This document shows, one piece after another, positions 1-8,097 of a stretch of DNA of 9,765 nucleotides; the first letter of the stretch is position 1, and every line of letters starts with the position of its first letter. The notes under the pieces were generated by a model. That model made no database searches and was not told where the DNA came from. It saw nothing but the letters and a program-made list of their open reading frames with translations. The DNA comes from Gammaproteobacteria bacterium (GTDB lineage: Bacteria; Pseudomonadota; Gammaproteobacteria; Porifericomitales; Porifericomitaceae): positions 8,656 through 18,420 of the forward strand of contig JAPPQA010000105.1 of the NCBI GenBank assembly GCA_028817255.1. Reading direction: 5' to 3'. The position numbers were made by a program, and so were the translations under genes.

Positions 1-1
1 C

Positions 2-1177
2 ATGCCGCTTGTTCTTTTCTCCGCGGGATTGGCGGGTTCCGCTGCCCGTGCCGCGGAGGACGACGGCAGCGAGGTGAAAGTCACGTTGAAGGGCGGCAAA
101 CTGCAGCTGAAGAGCGTTGACGGCAACTTTGCGCTCGCCCTGGGCGGGCGGGTGATGGCCGATACTGCCATGTATTTCGACGACAAATCGGACCTGGGCA
201 ACGGCTCCGAGCTGCGCCGGGCGCGTCTGCGGGCCAAGGGCACCGTGTGGAAGCACTGGCAATTCGAAGGGCAGTACGACTTCGTGGGCGGCGACGACCA
301 TATCCGGAACGCCTACATCGGCTACACGGGTTTCAAGCCCTGGACGTTGCGGGTGGGGCACATCAAGGAGCCTTTCGGCCTGGAAAATTTGACCAGCTCC
401 AAGTACACCACCTTCATGGAGCGCGCCCTGCCGAATGTGTTCGCGCCCGGCAGGGCCATCGGCATCTTCGCCTTGACCGGGGGAGGCGACTGGACGCTGG
501 CGGGCGGGTTCTACAGCGGGACGGAAGCGGCGGACAGCGCCGACGGGGATAACGCCGTGGATATCGCCGCCCGCGCCACCCGCCTCTTCCCGCTGGCGGC
601 GGCGAATGTGCACGTAGGATTCTCCGCCGCGTACCGGGATTACGGCGACGACAAGGCGGTCCGCATCCGGCAGCGGCCGGAGTCCCACGTCACCGGCACG
701 CGCCTGGTGGACACCGGCGCATTTAACGCCTCGGACCGGACCCTCTACGGTCTGGAGGCCGCGCTGTTCAGGGGCAGGTTCTCGGCGCAGGGAGAGTACA
801 TCGCCGCCAACTACTCGGGCGACGGGGACGAGCGGGACCGGGATCTCGACGGCTACTACGCTTATGTAAGCTGGTTCCTGACCCCCGATTCCCGCGGCTA
901 TAGCGGCGGCAAGGGCGTCTTCGGGCAGGTCAAGCCGGCGAGCATCGTGGGCAAGGGCGGGCGCGGCGCCTGGGAAGTGGCCTTGCGCTACAGCACCCTG
1001 GACGCCGAAGTCGAAGGGGGAGAGCAGAGCAATATGAGCCTGGCCCTGAGCTGGTACGCCACCCCGACGATCCGCTTTTCCATGAACTACGTTGACGTCT
1101 TGAGCGTGGACGGCGGCCCGCGGCCGCGGGGAAACGAACCCAGCCTGCTGCAGTTCCGCGCCCAGGTCGAATTCTGA
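2..1177 (+). CDS. Phosphate-selective porin, OprP/OprO family (5' end possibly outside window)
   Basis: This is an outer-membrane beta-barrel porin predicted to let phosphate or polyphosphate into the periplasm, where PstS collects it. The open frame gives 391 residues from an ATG at base 2. The first 18 residues look like the hydrophobic core and cleavage site (ARA then AED) of a signal peptide but lack the usual basic start, so the true start may lie upstream of the window. Family features are GGRVMADTAMYFDD (48-61), LRRARLRAKGTVWKHWQFEG (71-90), the RNAYIGY segment (102-108), RVGHIKEPFGLENL (117-130) and the ERALPN/APGRAIGI stretch (140-155). Alternating aromatic and polar strands follow, and the protein ends in QVEF with a C-terminal Phe, the usual barrel-assembly signal. 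The family assignment is firm. Anion selectivity is inferred from family and from the pst genes that follow. Any Pho box would be upstream and is not visible. Confidence 0.9.
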   Translation: MPLVLFSAGLAGSAARAAEDDGSEVKVTLKGGKLQLKSVDGNFALALGGRVMADTAMYFDDKSDLGNGSELRRARLRAKGTVWKHWQFEGQYDFVGGDDHIRNAYIGYTGFKPWTLRVGHIKEPFGLENLTSSKYTTFMERALPNVFAPGRAIGIFALTGGGDWTLAGGFYSGTEAADSADGDNAVDIAARATRLFPLAAANVHVGFSAAYRDYGDDKAVRIRQRPESHVTGTRLVDTGAFNASDRTLYGLEAALFRGRFSAQGEYIAANYSGDGDERDRDLDGYYAYVSWFLTPDSRGYSGGKGVFGQVKPASIVGKGGRGAWEVALRYSTLDAEVEGGEQSNMSLALSWYATPTIRFSMNYVDVLSVDGGPRPRGNEPSLLQFRAQVEF

Positions 1178-1210
1178 GGATTTTTGGGCAATGCCCGGCC
1201 AGCGAAACGA

Positions 1211-1243
1211 AGGATGCGGCCCCCCGCAAGAGGGGCGCATCCT
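1211..1243 (+). terminator. Strong stem-loop after the porin gene, possible terminator or attenuator
   Basis: AGGATGCG (1211-1218) pairs perfectly with CGCATCCT (1236-1243). After one bulged G the stem continues as CCCC with GGGG (1232-1235), leaving a short loop. It begins 33 bases after the porin stop. There is no T-run directly behind it, so it is not a textbook intrinsic terminator. It could reduce read-through into pstS or protect the 3' end of the porin message. The pairing is seen in the sequence; the role is inferred. Confidence 0.5.
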
Positions 1244-1251
1244 GAAGCGCG

Positions 1252-1269
1252 CCGGGGCGGCGCCCCCGG
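1252..1269 (+). other. Second GC stem-loop followed by a pyrimidine-rich tract
   Basis: CCGGGG (1252-1257) pairs with CCCCGG (1264-1269) around a six-base loop. A T/C-rich stretch follows (about 1270-1301). Together with the hairpin at 1211-1243 it could give partial termination between porin and pstS. The T-rich part starts several bases after the stem, so terminator strength is doubtful. Confidence 0.3.
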
Positions 1270-1313
1270 TCCTCGTTCGCATTTCTTTTCTTCGTTTTCT
1301 CAGTCTTTGAACC

Positions 1314-1321
1314 AAAGGAGG
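1314..1321 (+). promoter_or_regulatory. Strong ribosome binding site of pstS
   Basis: AAAGGAGG lies eight bases before the ATG at 1330. It is an almost perfect Shine-Dalgarno sequence and the best in the window. It fixes the pstS start and fits PstS being made in excess over the membrane subunits. Confidence 0.85.
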
Positions 1322-1329
1322 CAAGCAAA

Positions 1330-2307
1330 ATGTCGCGAGTAACGAACAGCATGCTCTTTTTTCCGCTGGCGCTTTTCGCCACGGCGGGGGCGGCCCAGGA
1401 AAAGCTGGAGGTGGATGCCGCGTTGCCGGAGTACGAGGCGGTCGGCGGCATCTCCGGCAACATCATCAGCATCGGTTCGGATACCCTGGCCAATCTGATG
1501 ACTCTCTGGGCGGAGGACTTCAAGCGCCTGTACCCGGGCGTGAACGTGCAGATACAGGCGGCAGGGTCTTCCACCGCGCCGCCGGCGCTGACCGCTGGCG
1601 CCTCGAACCTGGGGCCCATGAGCCGGAAAATGAAGCCGGGAGAGGAAGAGGCGTTTGAGAAGAAGCATGGCTACAAGCCGCTGGCGGTGGCCGTGGCGGT
1701 GGACGTGCTGGCCGTTTACGCGCATCGCGACAACCCGCTGGAGGGGCTGCGCATGGCGCAGTTGGACGCGATCTTCTCCGAGGGGCGGCGCTGCGGCCAA
1801 CCGGAGGGCATCTCCACCTGGGGGCAGCTGGGGCTGACGGGAGACTGGGCGGACCTGCCCATCCAGTTGTACGGGCGCAACTCGGTCTCGGGCACCTACG
1901 GCTACTTCAAGAAGGCGGCCCTGTGCAAGGGCGACTTCAGGGACGAGGTCAACGAGCAGCCGGGCTCGGCCTCCGTGGTGCAGAGCGTGGGCGGCACCCT
2001 GGGCGGCATCGGCTACTCCGGGATCGGCTACCGCACTTCGGACGTGCGCGTCCTGCCGCTGGCCGCCAAGGGAGGCGACTTGGTGGAGCCTACGGCGCAA
2101 AGCGCCCTCTCCGGCGATTATTTCCTCAGCCGCTTCCTGTACATCTACGTCAACAAGCCGCCGACGGGGGAGCCGTTGCCGCTGGTGCGCGAATTCCTGC
2201 GGATGGCGCTGTCCCGCGCCGGCCAGGAGGTCGTGGTGAAAGACGGCTACATTCCTCTGTCCGCGAACATGGCGCAAAAGCGGTGGCAAATGATCGCCGT
2301 CAACTGA
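1330..2307 (+). CDS. pstS: Phosphate ABC transporter periplasmic substrate-binding protein PstS
   Basis: PstS binds inorganic phosphate in the periplasm and delivers it to PstC/PstA. The protein has 325 residues. A signal peptide occupies residues 1 to about 22 (hydrophobic [16 protein letters not shown], cleavage likely before QEK). The mature part is a two-lobed PBP-like domain. Likely phosphate contacts by comparison with E. coli PstS are GSDT (49-52), GSST (79-82), Asp125 in AVDVL, and R183-x3-S187-G-T189, which matches the E. coli R135/S139/G140/T141 loop; the E. coli Asp137 position is Ser here. The only cysteines in the mature protein, Cys155 and Cys199, could form a disulphide. [20 protein letters not shown] (52-71) is typical of the gammaproteobacterial subgroup. 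The gene follows the porin by 152 bases and precedes pstC by 70. The start is set by the strong ribosome binding site. Confidence 0.95.
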   Translation: MSRVTNSMLFFPLALFATAGAAQEKLEVDAALPEYEAVGGISGNIISIGSDTLANLMTLWAEDFKRLYPGVNVQIQAAGSSTAPPALTAGASNLGPMSRKMKPGEEEAFEKKHGYKPLAVAVAVDVLAVYAHRDNPLEGLRMAQLDAIFSEGRRCGQPEGISTWGQLGLTGDWADLPIQLYGRNSVSGTYGYFKKAALCKGDFRDEVNEQPGSASVVQSVGGTLGGIGYSGIGYRTSDVRVLPLAAKGGDLVEPTAQSALSGDYFLSRFLYIYVNKPPTGEPLPLVREFLRMALSRAGQEVVVKDGYIPLSANMAQKRWQMIAVN

Positions 2308-2327
2308 CGGGCGCGGGGCCTGTTTTT

Positions 2328-2348
2328 GTGCCGGCGTCCTGCCGGTAC
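2328..2348 (+). promoter_or_regulatory. Stem-loop between pstS and pstC
   Basis: Bases 2328-2335 (GTGCCGGC) pair with 2341-2348 (GCCGGTAC), with one G-U pair and the loop GTCCT. An outer pairing of GCGGGGC (2313-2319) with GCCCCGC (2356-2362) would enclose it. The whole structure fills the 70-base gap between pstS and pstC. It could stabilise the upstream pstS message or limit transcription into pstCAB, giving more PstS than permease. The structure is visible; the function is inferred. Confidence 0.45.
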
Positions 2349-2377
2349 GGCCCCCGCCCCGCATAGCGTAGCGCCGC

Positions 2378-4663
2378 ATGTTGCCGGCGGGGTACCAGTA
2401 TCGGCGGCGGCTGCTCTCGGTGGGCGCCCGCTGGGCGGTGCAGTCGGGGGGCATCGGCGTGATCGGGGCGGTGACCTTGATCTTTTTCTTTTTGCTGTAT
2501 GCGGTTTTGCCCCTGTTCCGGGCGCCGAAACTGCATGCGAGAACGGACTATCCCGTGCCCGCCGCGGCCGGTGCCGCGGCCGCCGGGACGCTGCATTACC
2601 TGATAGAGGAATACCGCGAGATCGGGCTGCGGATCACGGATAGCGGCGGCGCCATTTTCTTCCGTGCCGGCGACGGCGCCGTGCTGGAGACGCTGTCCCT
2701 GCTGCCGGAGGGCGCCGCGCCGGTGACGGCATTCGCCGCCGGCAACCCGGCGCATGGCGGCTTCGTCCTGGGGCTGGCGGACGGCGGCGGCGTGGCGGCG
2801 CGCGCCGAATTCGAGACCCGGTACGCGGCGGACGGCAAGCGGCGGGTCGTGCCGCGCATCGTCTTCCCGCTGGGGCGGGCGCCGCTGCCGTTGGACCCCG
2901 AGGGCCGGGCGCTGACCGGACTGGGCCTGCAAGCGGACGGGGAACGCTTCGTTATCCTGGCGCGGACGGCGGACGAGCGCCTGCTGCTGCATTCTTACCT
3001 GCGGGAGGAAGGCGGCCTCGGGCTGGAGGAGGAGGCGGGCTTTGCCCGCGAAGCCGGCGGCCTGTTGCCGCCGGGGCGGGCGGCGGCGCCCTCCCATTTG
3101 CTGCTGGGCGGGGACTACCGCTATGCGTATGCCGCCGACGGCGACGGCCGCCTGGATTTCTACCATATCGGCGATGTCGCGGCGCCGCGCCTGGTGCAAA
3201 GCGTCCGCGTCGTCGAGGGGGGCGCGAAACTTGCCGCCATGACGCTGCTCGGCGGCGGCGTCTCCCTGGTGCTGGGCGACGACCGCGGCCGGCTGGCGCA
3301 ATGGGCGCCGGCGCATATCCCGGCGACCGGCGCGGACCATGCGGCTGCCCCGGAGCGGGTGCTGTCGCTGGTGCGGCTGCGCGACTACGAGCCCCTGGGC
3401 GCGGCGATCGGCGCCATCGGCGCCGAGCACTACCGGCGGGTATTCGCTGCCGCGGCGGCGAATGGCGAGCTGGGCCTCTACCATGCGACCTCCGGGCGCA
3501 CCCTGTTGCGCCGCCCGCAGTTGCGGGGAGCGCCGGGGCGCATGGCCTTTTCGCCGCGGGCCGACGCCCTGTTGCTGGAGGAGGCCCCGGGGCGCCTGCG
3601 TTTTCTGGCGCCGGAAATCGCCCACCCGGAGTTTTCCTGGCGTTCGACCTGGGGCAAGGTCTGGTACGAGGGCCGCCCGGCGCCCGTGCGGGTATGGCAG
3701 TCTTCCTCCGGCAGCGGCGACTTCGAGCCCAAGTTCAGCCTGGCGCCGCTCGCCTTCGGCACCCTGAAGGCCGCCCTCTACGCCATGCTGTTCTCGTTGC
3801 CCATCGCTATCCTGGCGGCGATCTATACGGCCTATTTTATGCACCCGGCGTTGCGCGGCGCGGTCAAGCCCTGCATCGAGATCATGGAGGCGCTGCCGAC
3901 TGTCATCCTGGGGTTTCTCGCCGGGCTCTGGCTGGCGCCGCTCGCCGAACGATATCTGCCCGCATTTCTGCTGGCGCCGTTCCTGATCCTGGGCCTGGTC
4001 TTCGCCGCCTACTGGGCATGGCGCCTGCTGCCCGTCCGCATCCGCGACTGCGTCCCCGAGGGCTGGGAGGCGTTGCTGCTGATCCCGGTGGTCGTGCTGG
4101 CCACGGCGCTTGCCTTCGCCTGCTCCGGCGCCCTGGAAGACTGGGCCTTTGCCGGCAACATGCCGCTGTGGCTGAGCAGCGAGCTGGGCGTGGACTTCAG
4201 CCAGCGCAACTCGCTGGTGGTGGGGATCGCCATGGGTTTCGCCGTGATCCCTACCGTATTCTCCATCAGCGAGGACGCCATCTACGGGGTCCCCAGGCAC
4301 CTCACCATCGGCTCCCTGGCGCTGGGCGCCTCCCGCTGGCAGACGATCCGGCGGGTCGTGCTGCTGACCGCCGCGCCGGGCATATTCTCCGCCGTGATGC
4401 TCGGCCTGGGCCGCGCGGTGGGAGAGACGATGATCGTGGTCATGGCCACGGGCAACACGGCGATCATGGACCTCAACCTGTTCCAGGGCCTGCGGGCCAT
4501 GTCGGCGAACATCGCCATCGAGATGCCGGAATCCGAAGTGGGCGGCACGCATTACCGGATCCTGTTCCTGTCGGCGCTGGTGTTGTTCGTCATGACTTTT
4601 GCGCTCAACGGCGCCGCCGAGATCGTCCGGCAGCGGTTCCGCGCGCGCTACGGGAGGCTCTGA
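2378..4663 (+). CDS. pstC: Phosphate ABC transporter permease PstC, long form with large N-terminal extracytoplasmic domain
   Basis: PstC is one half of the inner-membrane phosphate channel. At 761 residues it is more than twice the E. coli length (about 319). After a basic N-terminus there is a membrane helix (about 24-46), then some 400 soluble residues (about 50-455) that should face the periplasm. These are rich in short beta-like segments, possibly a propeller-like fold. The FEPKFSLAPLAFGTLKAALY junction (449-468) leads into the permease core with its membrane helices. The ABC-coupling EAA region is at about 632-684 (EDAIYGVPR, SLALGASRW, LGLGRAVGETM). Long PstC proteins of this type are known in Pseudomonas- and Vibrio-like bacteria. 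An in-frame TAG at 2369 rules out an earlier start. The ribosome binding site is weak. The stop is one base before the pstA start. The role of the extra domain is not known to me. Confidence 0.93.
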   Translation: MLPAGYQYRRRLLSVGARWAVQSGGIGVIGAVTLIFFFLLYAVLPLFRAPKLHARTDYPVPAAAGAAAAGTLHYLIEEYREIGLRITDSGGAIFFRAGDGAVLETLSLLPEGAAPVTAFAAGNPAHGGFVLGLADGGGVAARAEFETRYAADGKRRVVPRIVFPLGRAPLPLDPEGRALTGLGLQADGERFVILARTADERLLLHSYLREEGGLGLEEEAGFAREAGGLLPPGRAAAPSHLLLGGDYRYAYAADGDGRLDFYHIGDVAAPRLVQSVRVVEGGAKLAAMTLLGGGVSLVLGDDRGRLAQWAPAHIPATGADHAAAPERVLSLVRLRDYEPLGAAIGAIGAEHYRRVFAAAAANGELGLYHATSGRTLLRRPQLRGAPGRMAFSPRADALLLEEAPGRLRFLAPEIAHPEFSWRSTWGKVWYEGRPAPVRVWQSSSGSGDFEPKFSLAPLAFGTLKAALYAMLFSLPIAILAAIYTAYFMHPALRGAVKPCIEIMEALPTVILGFLAGLWLAPLAERYLPAFLLAPFLILGLVFAAYWAWRLLPVRIRDCVPEGWEALLLIPVVVLATALAFACSGALEDWAFAGNMPLWLSSELGVDFSQRNSLVVGIAMGFAVIPTVFSISEDAIYGVPRHLTIGSLALGASRWQTIRRVVLLTAAPGIFSAVMLGLGRAVGETMIVVMATGNTAIMDLNLFQGLRAMSANIAIEMPESEVGGTHYRILFLSALVLFVMTFALNGAAEIVRQRFRARYGRL
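4652..4657 (+). promoter_or_regulatory. Ribosome binding site that selects the TTG start of pstA
   Basis: GGGAGG lies inside the last codons of pstC, seven bases before TTG at 4665. It supports that TTG as the pstA start instead of the upstream in-frame ATG at 4599, which would overlap pstC by 65 bases and add 22 residues of low-complexity sequence. Confidence 0.7.
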
Positions 4664-4664
4664 A

Positions 4665-6314
4665 TTGGCCGGCGCCGCAAGCAACCGGAGCCGCAAGAAC
4701 GGCGGCGTCCCCTGGATTTGGGTCTGCGCCGCCGCGGTGGCGGCCTCCGTGGCCATGGTCATCGGTCTGGTGCTGCTGATCGCGGTCAAGGGCCTGGCGT
4801 ACTTCTGGCCCGCCACGGTGCTCGAATTCGACTACCGGGCGGAGGACGCGGCCGCCGGCGGCACGGTGCGCATCATCGGCGAGCTCGCGGGCAAGGGGAC
4901 GGTCTCCGTCGCGGAGGGCGAGGCGACGGTGGTGGCGCAGCGCCTTTTGCTCAAGACGGGCAATCGGGATTTCTACGGCGCGGATTTCCGCTGGCTGTTG
5001 CGCGACGCCATGGGCGAGTTGCGCGCGCCGCGGGAATTGACGCTGGTGGAGCGGCGCGAATGGGGCAACCTGTACGGTTACCTGCAGGGGCTGGAGGAGG
5101 ACGGCCGCGGCCTGGAGGCGCGGGACGATGCCCAGCTGTGGCGGCTGCTCCAGGATCGGATCGCGGCGGCGCAAGGCTTGTACGCGCGCATCCGCGTGCT
5201 GGAGAAAGAAGAGATCGGCAAGGCCAACTACCGGCTGGAAAAGCTGCGCCTGCAAGAGCGGCGCCTGCAGCTGGAGGGGGCGGCGACGCCGGCCGCCGTC
5301 GCGGCGCTGGCGGCGCAACGGCAGCAACTGTTGGCGCGGCACGCGCGGATCGGCCAGCGCCTGGGGGAACTGCGCCGGGAGCTGGCGCGCGCGCAAATGT
5401 TGCTGCGGCTGTCGGACGGCAGGACGGTCACGGTGCCGATCGCTCAGGTGCACCGCGCCTACCGCCCCAACGCCATGACGCCGCTGGCAAGAGGGGGCTT
5501 CTTCTGCGGCAAGTTGTGGGAATTTCTCACCGAGGATCCGCGGGAAGCGAATACCGAGGGCGGCGTGTTCCCGGCTATCTACGGCACGGTGCTGATGGTG
5601 CTGCTGATGACCTTGCTGGTCAGTCCGTTCGGCGTGATCGCCGCCATCTATCTGCACGAGTACGCGCGGCAGAATCTGCTGACCCGCATCGTCCGCATCT
5701 CGGTCAACAACCTGGCCGGCATCCCCTCGGTGGTGTACGGGGTATTCGGGCTGGGGTTCTTCGTCTATTTCGCGGGCGGCGCCCTGGACCGCCTGTTCTT
5801 CCCCGAGGCCCTGCCCACGCCCACCTTCGGGACGCCCGGGCTGCTGTGGGCCTCGATGACCCTGGCCCTGCTGACGGTGCCCGTGGTGATCGTGGCGACC
5901 GAGGAGGGCTTGTCGCGGGTGCCTCGCGCGTTGCGGGAGGGCAGCCTGGCGCTGGGGGCCACGCAGGCCGAGACTCTGTTTCGGACCGTCCTGCCCATCA
6001 CGGCGCCCGCGATCCTGACCGGGCAGATCCTGGCGATCTCCCGCGCCGCCGGCGAGGTGGCGCCGCTCATGCTGGTCGGGGCGGTCAAATTGGCGCCGTC
6101 TTTGCCTATAGACGGCAACTTCCCCTACTTCCACCTGGAGCGGAAGTTCATGCACCTGGGGTTTCATATCTACGATGTAGGCTTCCAGAGCCCGAATGTA
6201 GAGGCTGCCCGCCCGCTGGTATATGCCACGGCCCTGCTGCTGGTCTTGATCGTCTTGGTTCTGAACCTCATCGCGATCGTGATTCGCAACCGCTTGCGGC
6301 GCAGGGTATCCTGA
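4665..6314 (+). CDS. pstA: Phosphate ABC transporter permease PstA, long form with coiled-coil insertion (TTG start)
   Basis: PstA pairs with PstC to form the inner-membrane phosphate channel. From the TTG it has 549 residues, against about 296 in E. coli. Membrane helix 1 spans about 17-46. A soluble region of about 250 residues follows, expected in the periplasm; its later part (about 155-248) is rich in Glu, Arg, Leu and Gln with heptad-like spacing and should form a coiled coil. The permease core starts near 300 ([14 protein letters not shown]), with [20 protein letters not shown] (331-350) and AGIPSVVYG (351-359). The ABC-coupling EAA region is about 413-465 ([41 protein letters not shown]). 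A final helix lies at about 517-540. The gene is separated by one base from both pstC and pstB, so translational coupling is likely. The start is inferred from the ribosome binding site. Confidence 0.92.
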   Translation: MAGAASNRSRKNGGVPWIWVCAAAVAASVAMVIGLVLLIAVKGLAYFWPATVLEFDYRAEDAAAGGTVRIIGELAGKGTVSVAEGEATVVAQRLLLKTGNRDFYGADFRWLLRDAMGELRAPRELTLVERREWGNLYGYLQGLEEDGRGLEARDDAQLWRLLQDRIAAAQGLYARIRVLEKEEIGKANYRLEKLRLQERRLQLEGAATPAAVAALAAQRQQLLARHARIGQRLGELRRELARAQMLLRLSDGRTVTVPIAQVHRAYRPNAMTPLARGGFFCGKLWEFLTEDPREANTEGGVFPAIYGTVLMVLLMTLLVSPFGVIAAIYLHEYARQNLLTRIVRISVNNLAGIPSVVYGVFGLGFFVYFAGGALDRLFFPEALPTPTFGTPGLLWASMTLALLTVPVVIVATEEGLSRVPRALREGSLALGATQAETLFRTVLPITAPAILTGQILAISRAAGEVAPLMLVGAVKLAPSLPIDGNFPYFHLERKFMHLGFHIYDVGFQSPNVEAARPLVYATALLLVLIVLVLNLIAIVIRNRLRRRVS

Positions 6315-6315
6315 A

Positions 6316-7191
6316 GTGCTCGTGAGCGAGCCGGAGACCAAGCCAGAGGCGGTGAAGCGCCAATCCGAAGCGGCGCCTCCCATGCCCAGGATGCCCGCCG
6401 TGTCGGTGGCGGCGCCCGGCGCGGCGCCGGCGGAGTCGAAGCCCTGCCTGCGCGTGGCGGGCTTCAGCCTGTACTACGGCGCCAGCCAGGCGCTGAAGGA
6501 CATCACCCTGACGATCCCGCAGACCCGGGTAACCGCCCTGATCGGCCCCAGCGGTTGCGGCAAGTCCACCTTTTTGCGCTGCTTCAACCGCATGAACGAC
6601 CTGATCGAGGGCGTGCGCATCGAGGGCAAGATGTACCTGTACGACCAGGATCTCTACGGCCGGGACCTGGACGTGCCCGATCTGCGGCGCCGGGTCGGCA
6701 TGGTCTTTCAGAAACCCAACCCGTTCCCCAAGTCGGTGTACGAGAACGTCGTTTACGGCCTGCGCATTCAGGGCGTGCGCAAGCGCGCCCGGCTGGACGA
6801 GGCGGCGGAGAAGGCGTTGCGCGATGCGGCGCTCTGGAACGAGGTGAAGGATCGTCTGCACGAGAGCGCCATGGGGTTGTCCGGCGGCCAGCAGCAGCGC
6901 CTGGTGATCGCCCGCGCCATCGCCGTGGCGCCGGAAGTGCTGCTGCTGGACGAGCCGGCCTCGGCCCTGGATCCGATCTCGACCCTGAAGATCGAAGAGT
7001 TGATCTACCAGCTGCGGGCCGACTACACCATTGTCATCGTCACCCACAATATGCAGCAGGCGGCGCGGGTTTCCGATTATACTGCCTATATGTACATGGG
7101 CGAACTCATCGAGTTGAACGACACCAATACCCTGTTTACGAATCCGCGCCAGCGGTTGACCGAGGATTACATTACCGGGCGTTACGGCTGA
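6316..7191 (+). CDS. pstB: Phosphate ABC transporter ATP-binding protein PstB (GTG start)
   Basis: PstB is the ATPase that drives phosphate import through PstC/PstA on the cytoplasmic side. All nucleotide-binding motifs are intact: Walker [10 protein letters not shown] (77-85), Q-loop FQKPNPFP with Gln132, signature LSGGQQQR (188-195), Walker B LLLDEP (209-214), D-loop SALDP (216-220) and switch His244 in [15 protein letters not shown] (90-96) and the [20 protein letters not shown] stretch (131-150) are specific to PstB. The protein has 291 residues. The roughly 43 residues before [12 protein letters not shown] are rich in Pro, Ala and Glu and are longer than in E. coli PstB (257 residues). 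GTG at 6316 has AGGG nine bases upstream. GTG at 6322 is an alternative. The start is one base after the pstA stop. Confidence 0.96.
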   Translation: MLVSEPETKPEAVKRQSEAAPPMPRMPAVSVAAPGAAPAESKPCLRVAGFSLYYGASQALKDITLTIPQTRVTALIGPSGCGKSTFLRCFNRMNDLIEGVRIEGKMYLYDQDLYGRDLDVPDLRRRVGMVFQKPNPFPKSVYENVVYGLRIQGVRKRARLDEAAEKALRDAALWNEVKDRLHESAMGLSGGQQQRLVIARAIAVAPEVLLLDEPASALDPISTLKIEELIYQLRADYTIVIVTHNMQQAARVSDYTAYMYMGELIELNDTNTLFTNPRQRLTEDYITGRYG

Positions 7192-7230
7192 GGCCGGCCG
7201 GCGCGCCCCCGGGGCGGGAAAGTCGCGCGA

Positions 7231-7257
7231 CGAAATATGCGAAATATGCGAGGTATG
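7231..7257 (+). repeat. Three tandem 9-base repeats just before phoU
   Basis: Two identical copies of CGAAATATG (7231-7239, 7240-7248) are followed by CGAGGTATG (7249-7257). The AA-to-GG change in the third copy creates GAGGT (7250-7254), the best ribosome binding site for the phoU GTG at 7259. Each repeat carries an ATG, all in one frame and out of frame with phoU. They open an 11-codon mini-ORF (7237-7272) that overlaps the phoU start. Confidence 0.75.
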
Positions 7258-7258
7258 A

Positions 7259-8038
7259 GTGGCTACAAGTAGCGAAGAGAACGACAGGATGCCGCAGCAC
7301 ATATCGCGGCAGTTCGACCGCGAGCTCGAAGGGATCCGGGAGAGCGTGCTGGCCATGGGAAAACTGGTCAGGCGGCAGTTGGCGGCGGCCGTGGAGGCGT
7401 TTTCGCTGGGCAATGCCGAGCAGGCCCTGCTCGTGATTGACAACGAGGGCAAGGCCAATACCTATGAGATCTCCCTCGACAAGGCCTGCATCCAGCTCCT
7501 GGTGCGCCGGCAGCCGGCGGCGAGCGATCTGCGCATGGTGATGGTGATCATCAAGGTGGTTACCGACCTGGAGCGGATCGGCGACGAGGCGACGCGGATC
7601 GCCACCTTCACCCGGCGGCTGGTCAAGCGCCAGGAAGCCAAATCCTATTACCGGGAGATCGTGTCGCTGGGCAGCCTGGTGGGCGATATGGTGGAAGACG
7701 CCCTGGATGCCTTTTCCCGCATGGACTCCAATAAGGCGGTCATCGTGGCCGACCAGGAGCCGGAGTCGGACAGAAGGTACGAGGCGCTGCTGGAGCAGTT
7801 GAGCGAGCATATGCGGCAGGAGCCGGCCAGCGTGGACAGTCTGGTGGACGCGCTTTGGATCATCCGCTCCCTGGAGCGCGTGGGCGATCATGCGCGCAAT
7901 ATCTGCGAGTACGTGATCTACCAGGCGGAAGGCAAGGATGTGCGGCATATCAGCATGGAGCAGATGAAAAAGCGGGTGGGGGATCCGAGGGCCGCGCCCG
8001 ATTGGGCGACCGGCGAACCCGCGACCCGCCGGGATTGA
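7259..8038 (+). CDS. phoU: Phosphate signalling complex protein PhoU (GTG start)
   Basis: PhoU is a cytoplasmic helical protein that links the Pst transporter to the PhoR/PhoB system and keeps Pho genes off when phosphate is plentiful. The 259 residues form two repeats of a three-helix bundle. Each has the metal-binding signature: DLERIGDEATRI with Glu105 and Asp109, and SLERVGDHARNI with Glu206 and Asp210. The N-terminal HISRQFDRELEGIRESVLAM (14-33) is typical. The last 20 or so residues (GDPRAAPDWATGEPATRRD) are a polar tail beyond the core. GTG at 7259 has GAGGT four bases upstream. ATG at 7289 would give a protein starting MPQHIS and cannot be excluded. The gene lies 67 bases after pstB; the gap holds GC palindromes (7193-7216) and the tandem repeats. 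It is probably the last Pho gene of the operon. Confidence 0.95.
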   Translation: MATSSEENDRMPQHISRQFDRELEGIRESVLAMGKLVRRQLAAAVEAFSLGNAEQALLVIDNEGKANTYEISLDKACIQLLVRRQPAASDLRMVMVIIKVVTDLERIGDEATRIATFTRRLVKRQEAKSYYREIVSLGSLVGDMVEDALDAFSRMDSNKAVIVADQEPESDRRYEALLEQLSEHMRQEPASVDSLVDALWIIRSLERVGDHARNICEYVIYQAEGKDVRHISMEQMKKRVGDPRAAPDWATGEPATRRD

Positions 8039-8097
8039 CGCGCGACTTGGCGGCGGCGAAGACCCGAAAGCGAAGCCGGGGCGCGGGCGCCGGCGAC

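Noticed and set aside
1178..1329. Pho box upstream of pstS
   Set aside because: No convincing pair of CTGTCAT-like repeats was found in the porin-pstS gap. The operator may lie upstream of the porin, outside the window.
4599..4664. ATG at 4599 as the start of pstA
   Set aside because: It would overlap pstC by 65 bases and add low-complexity residues, while TTG 4665 has GGGAGG at the right distance and leaves one base between genes.
2300..4816. Very long open frame on the minus strand opposite pstC (838 codons)
   Set aside because: It mirrors the GC-rich third positions of pstC. The translation is a low-complexity mix of Arg, Gln, His, Ala and Gly with no domain, while the plus strand encodes a clear permease.
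4605..6383. Long minus-strand open frame opposite pstA (592 codons)
   Set aside because: Same cause: low-complexity Gln/Arg/His-rich translation opposite a well-conserved gene; no family features.
7193..7216. GC palindromes after pstB as a terminator
   Set aside because: GGCCGGCC and CGCCCC/GGGGCG can pair, but the loop would be very small and no T-run follows; phoU is most likely in the same operon.
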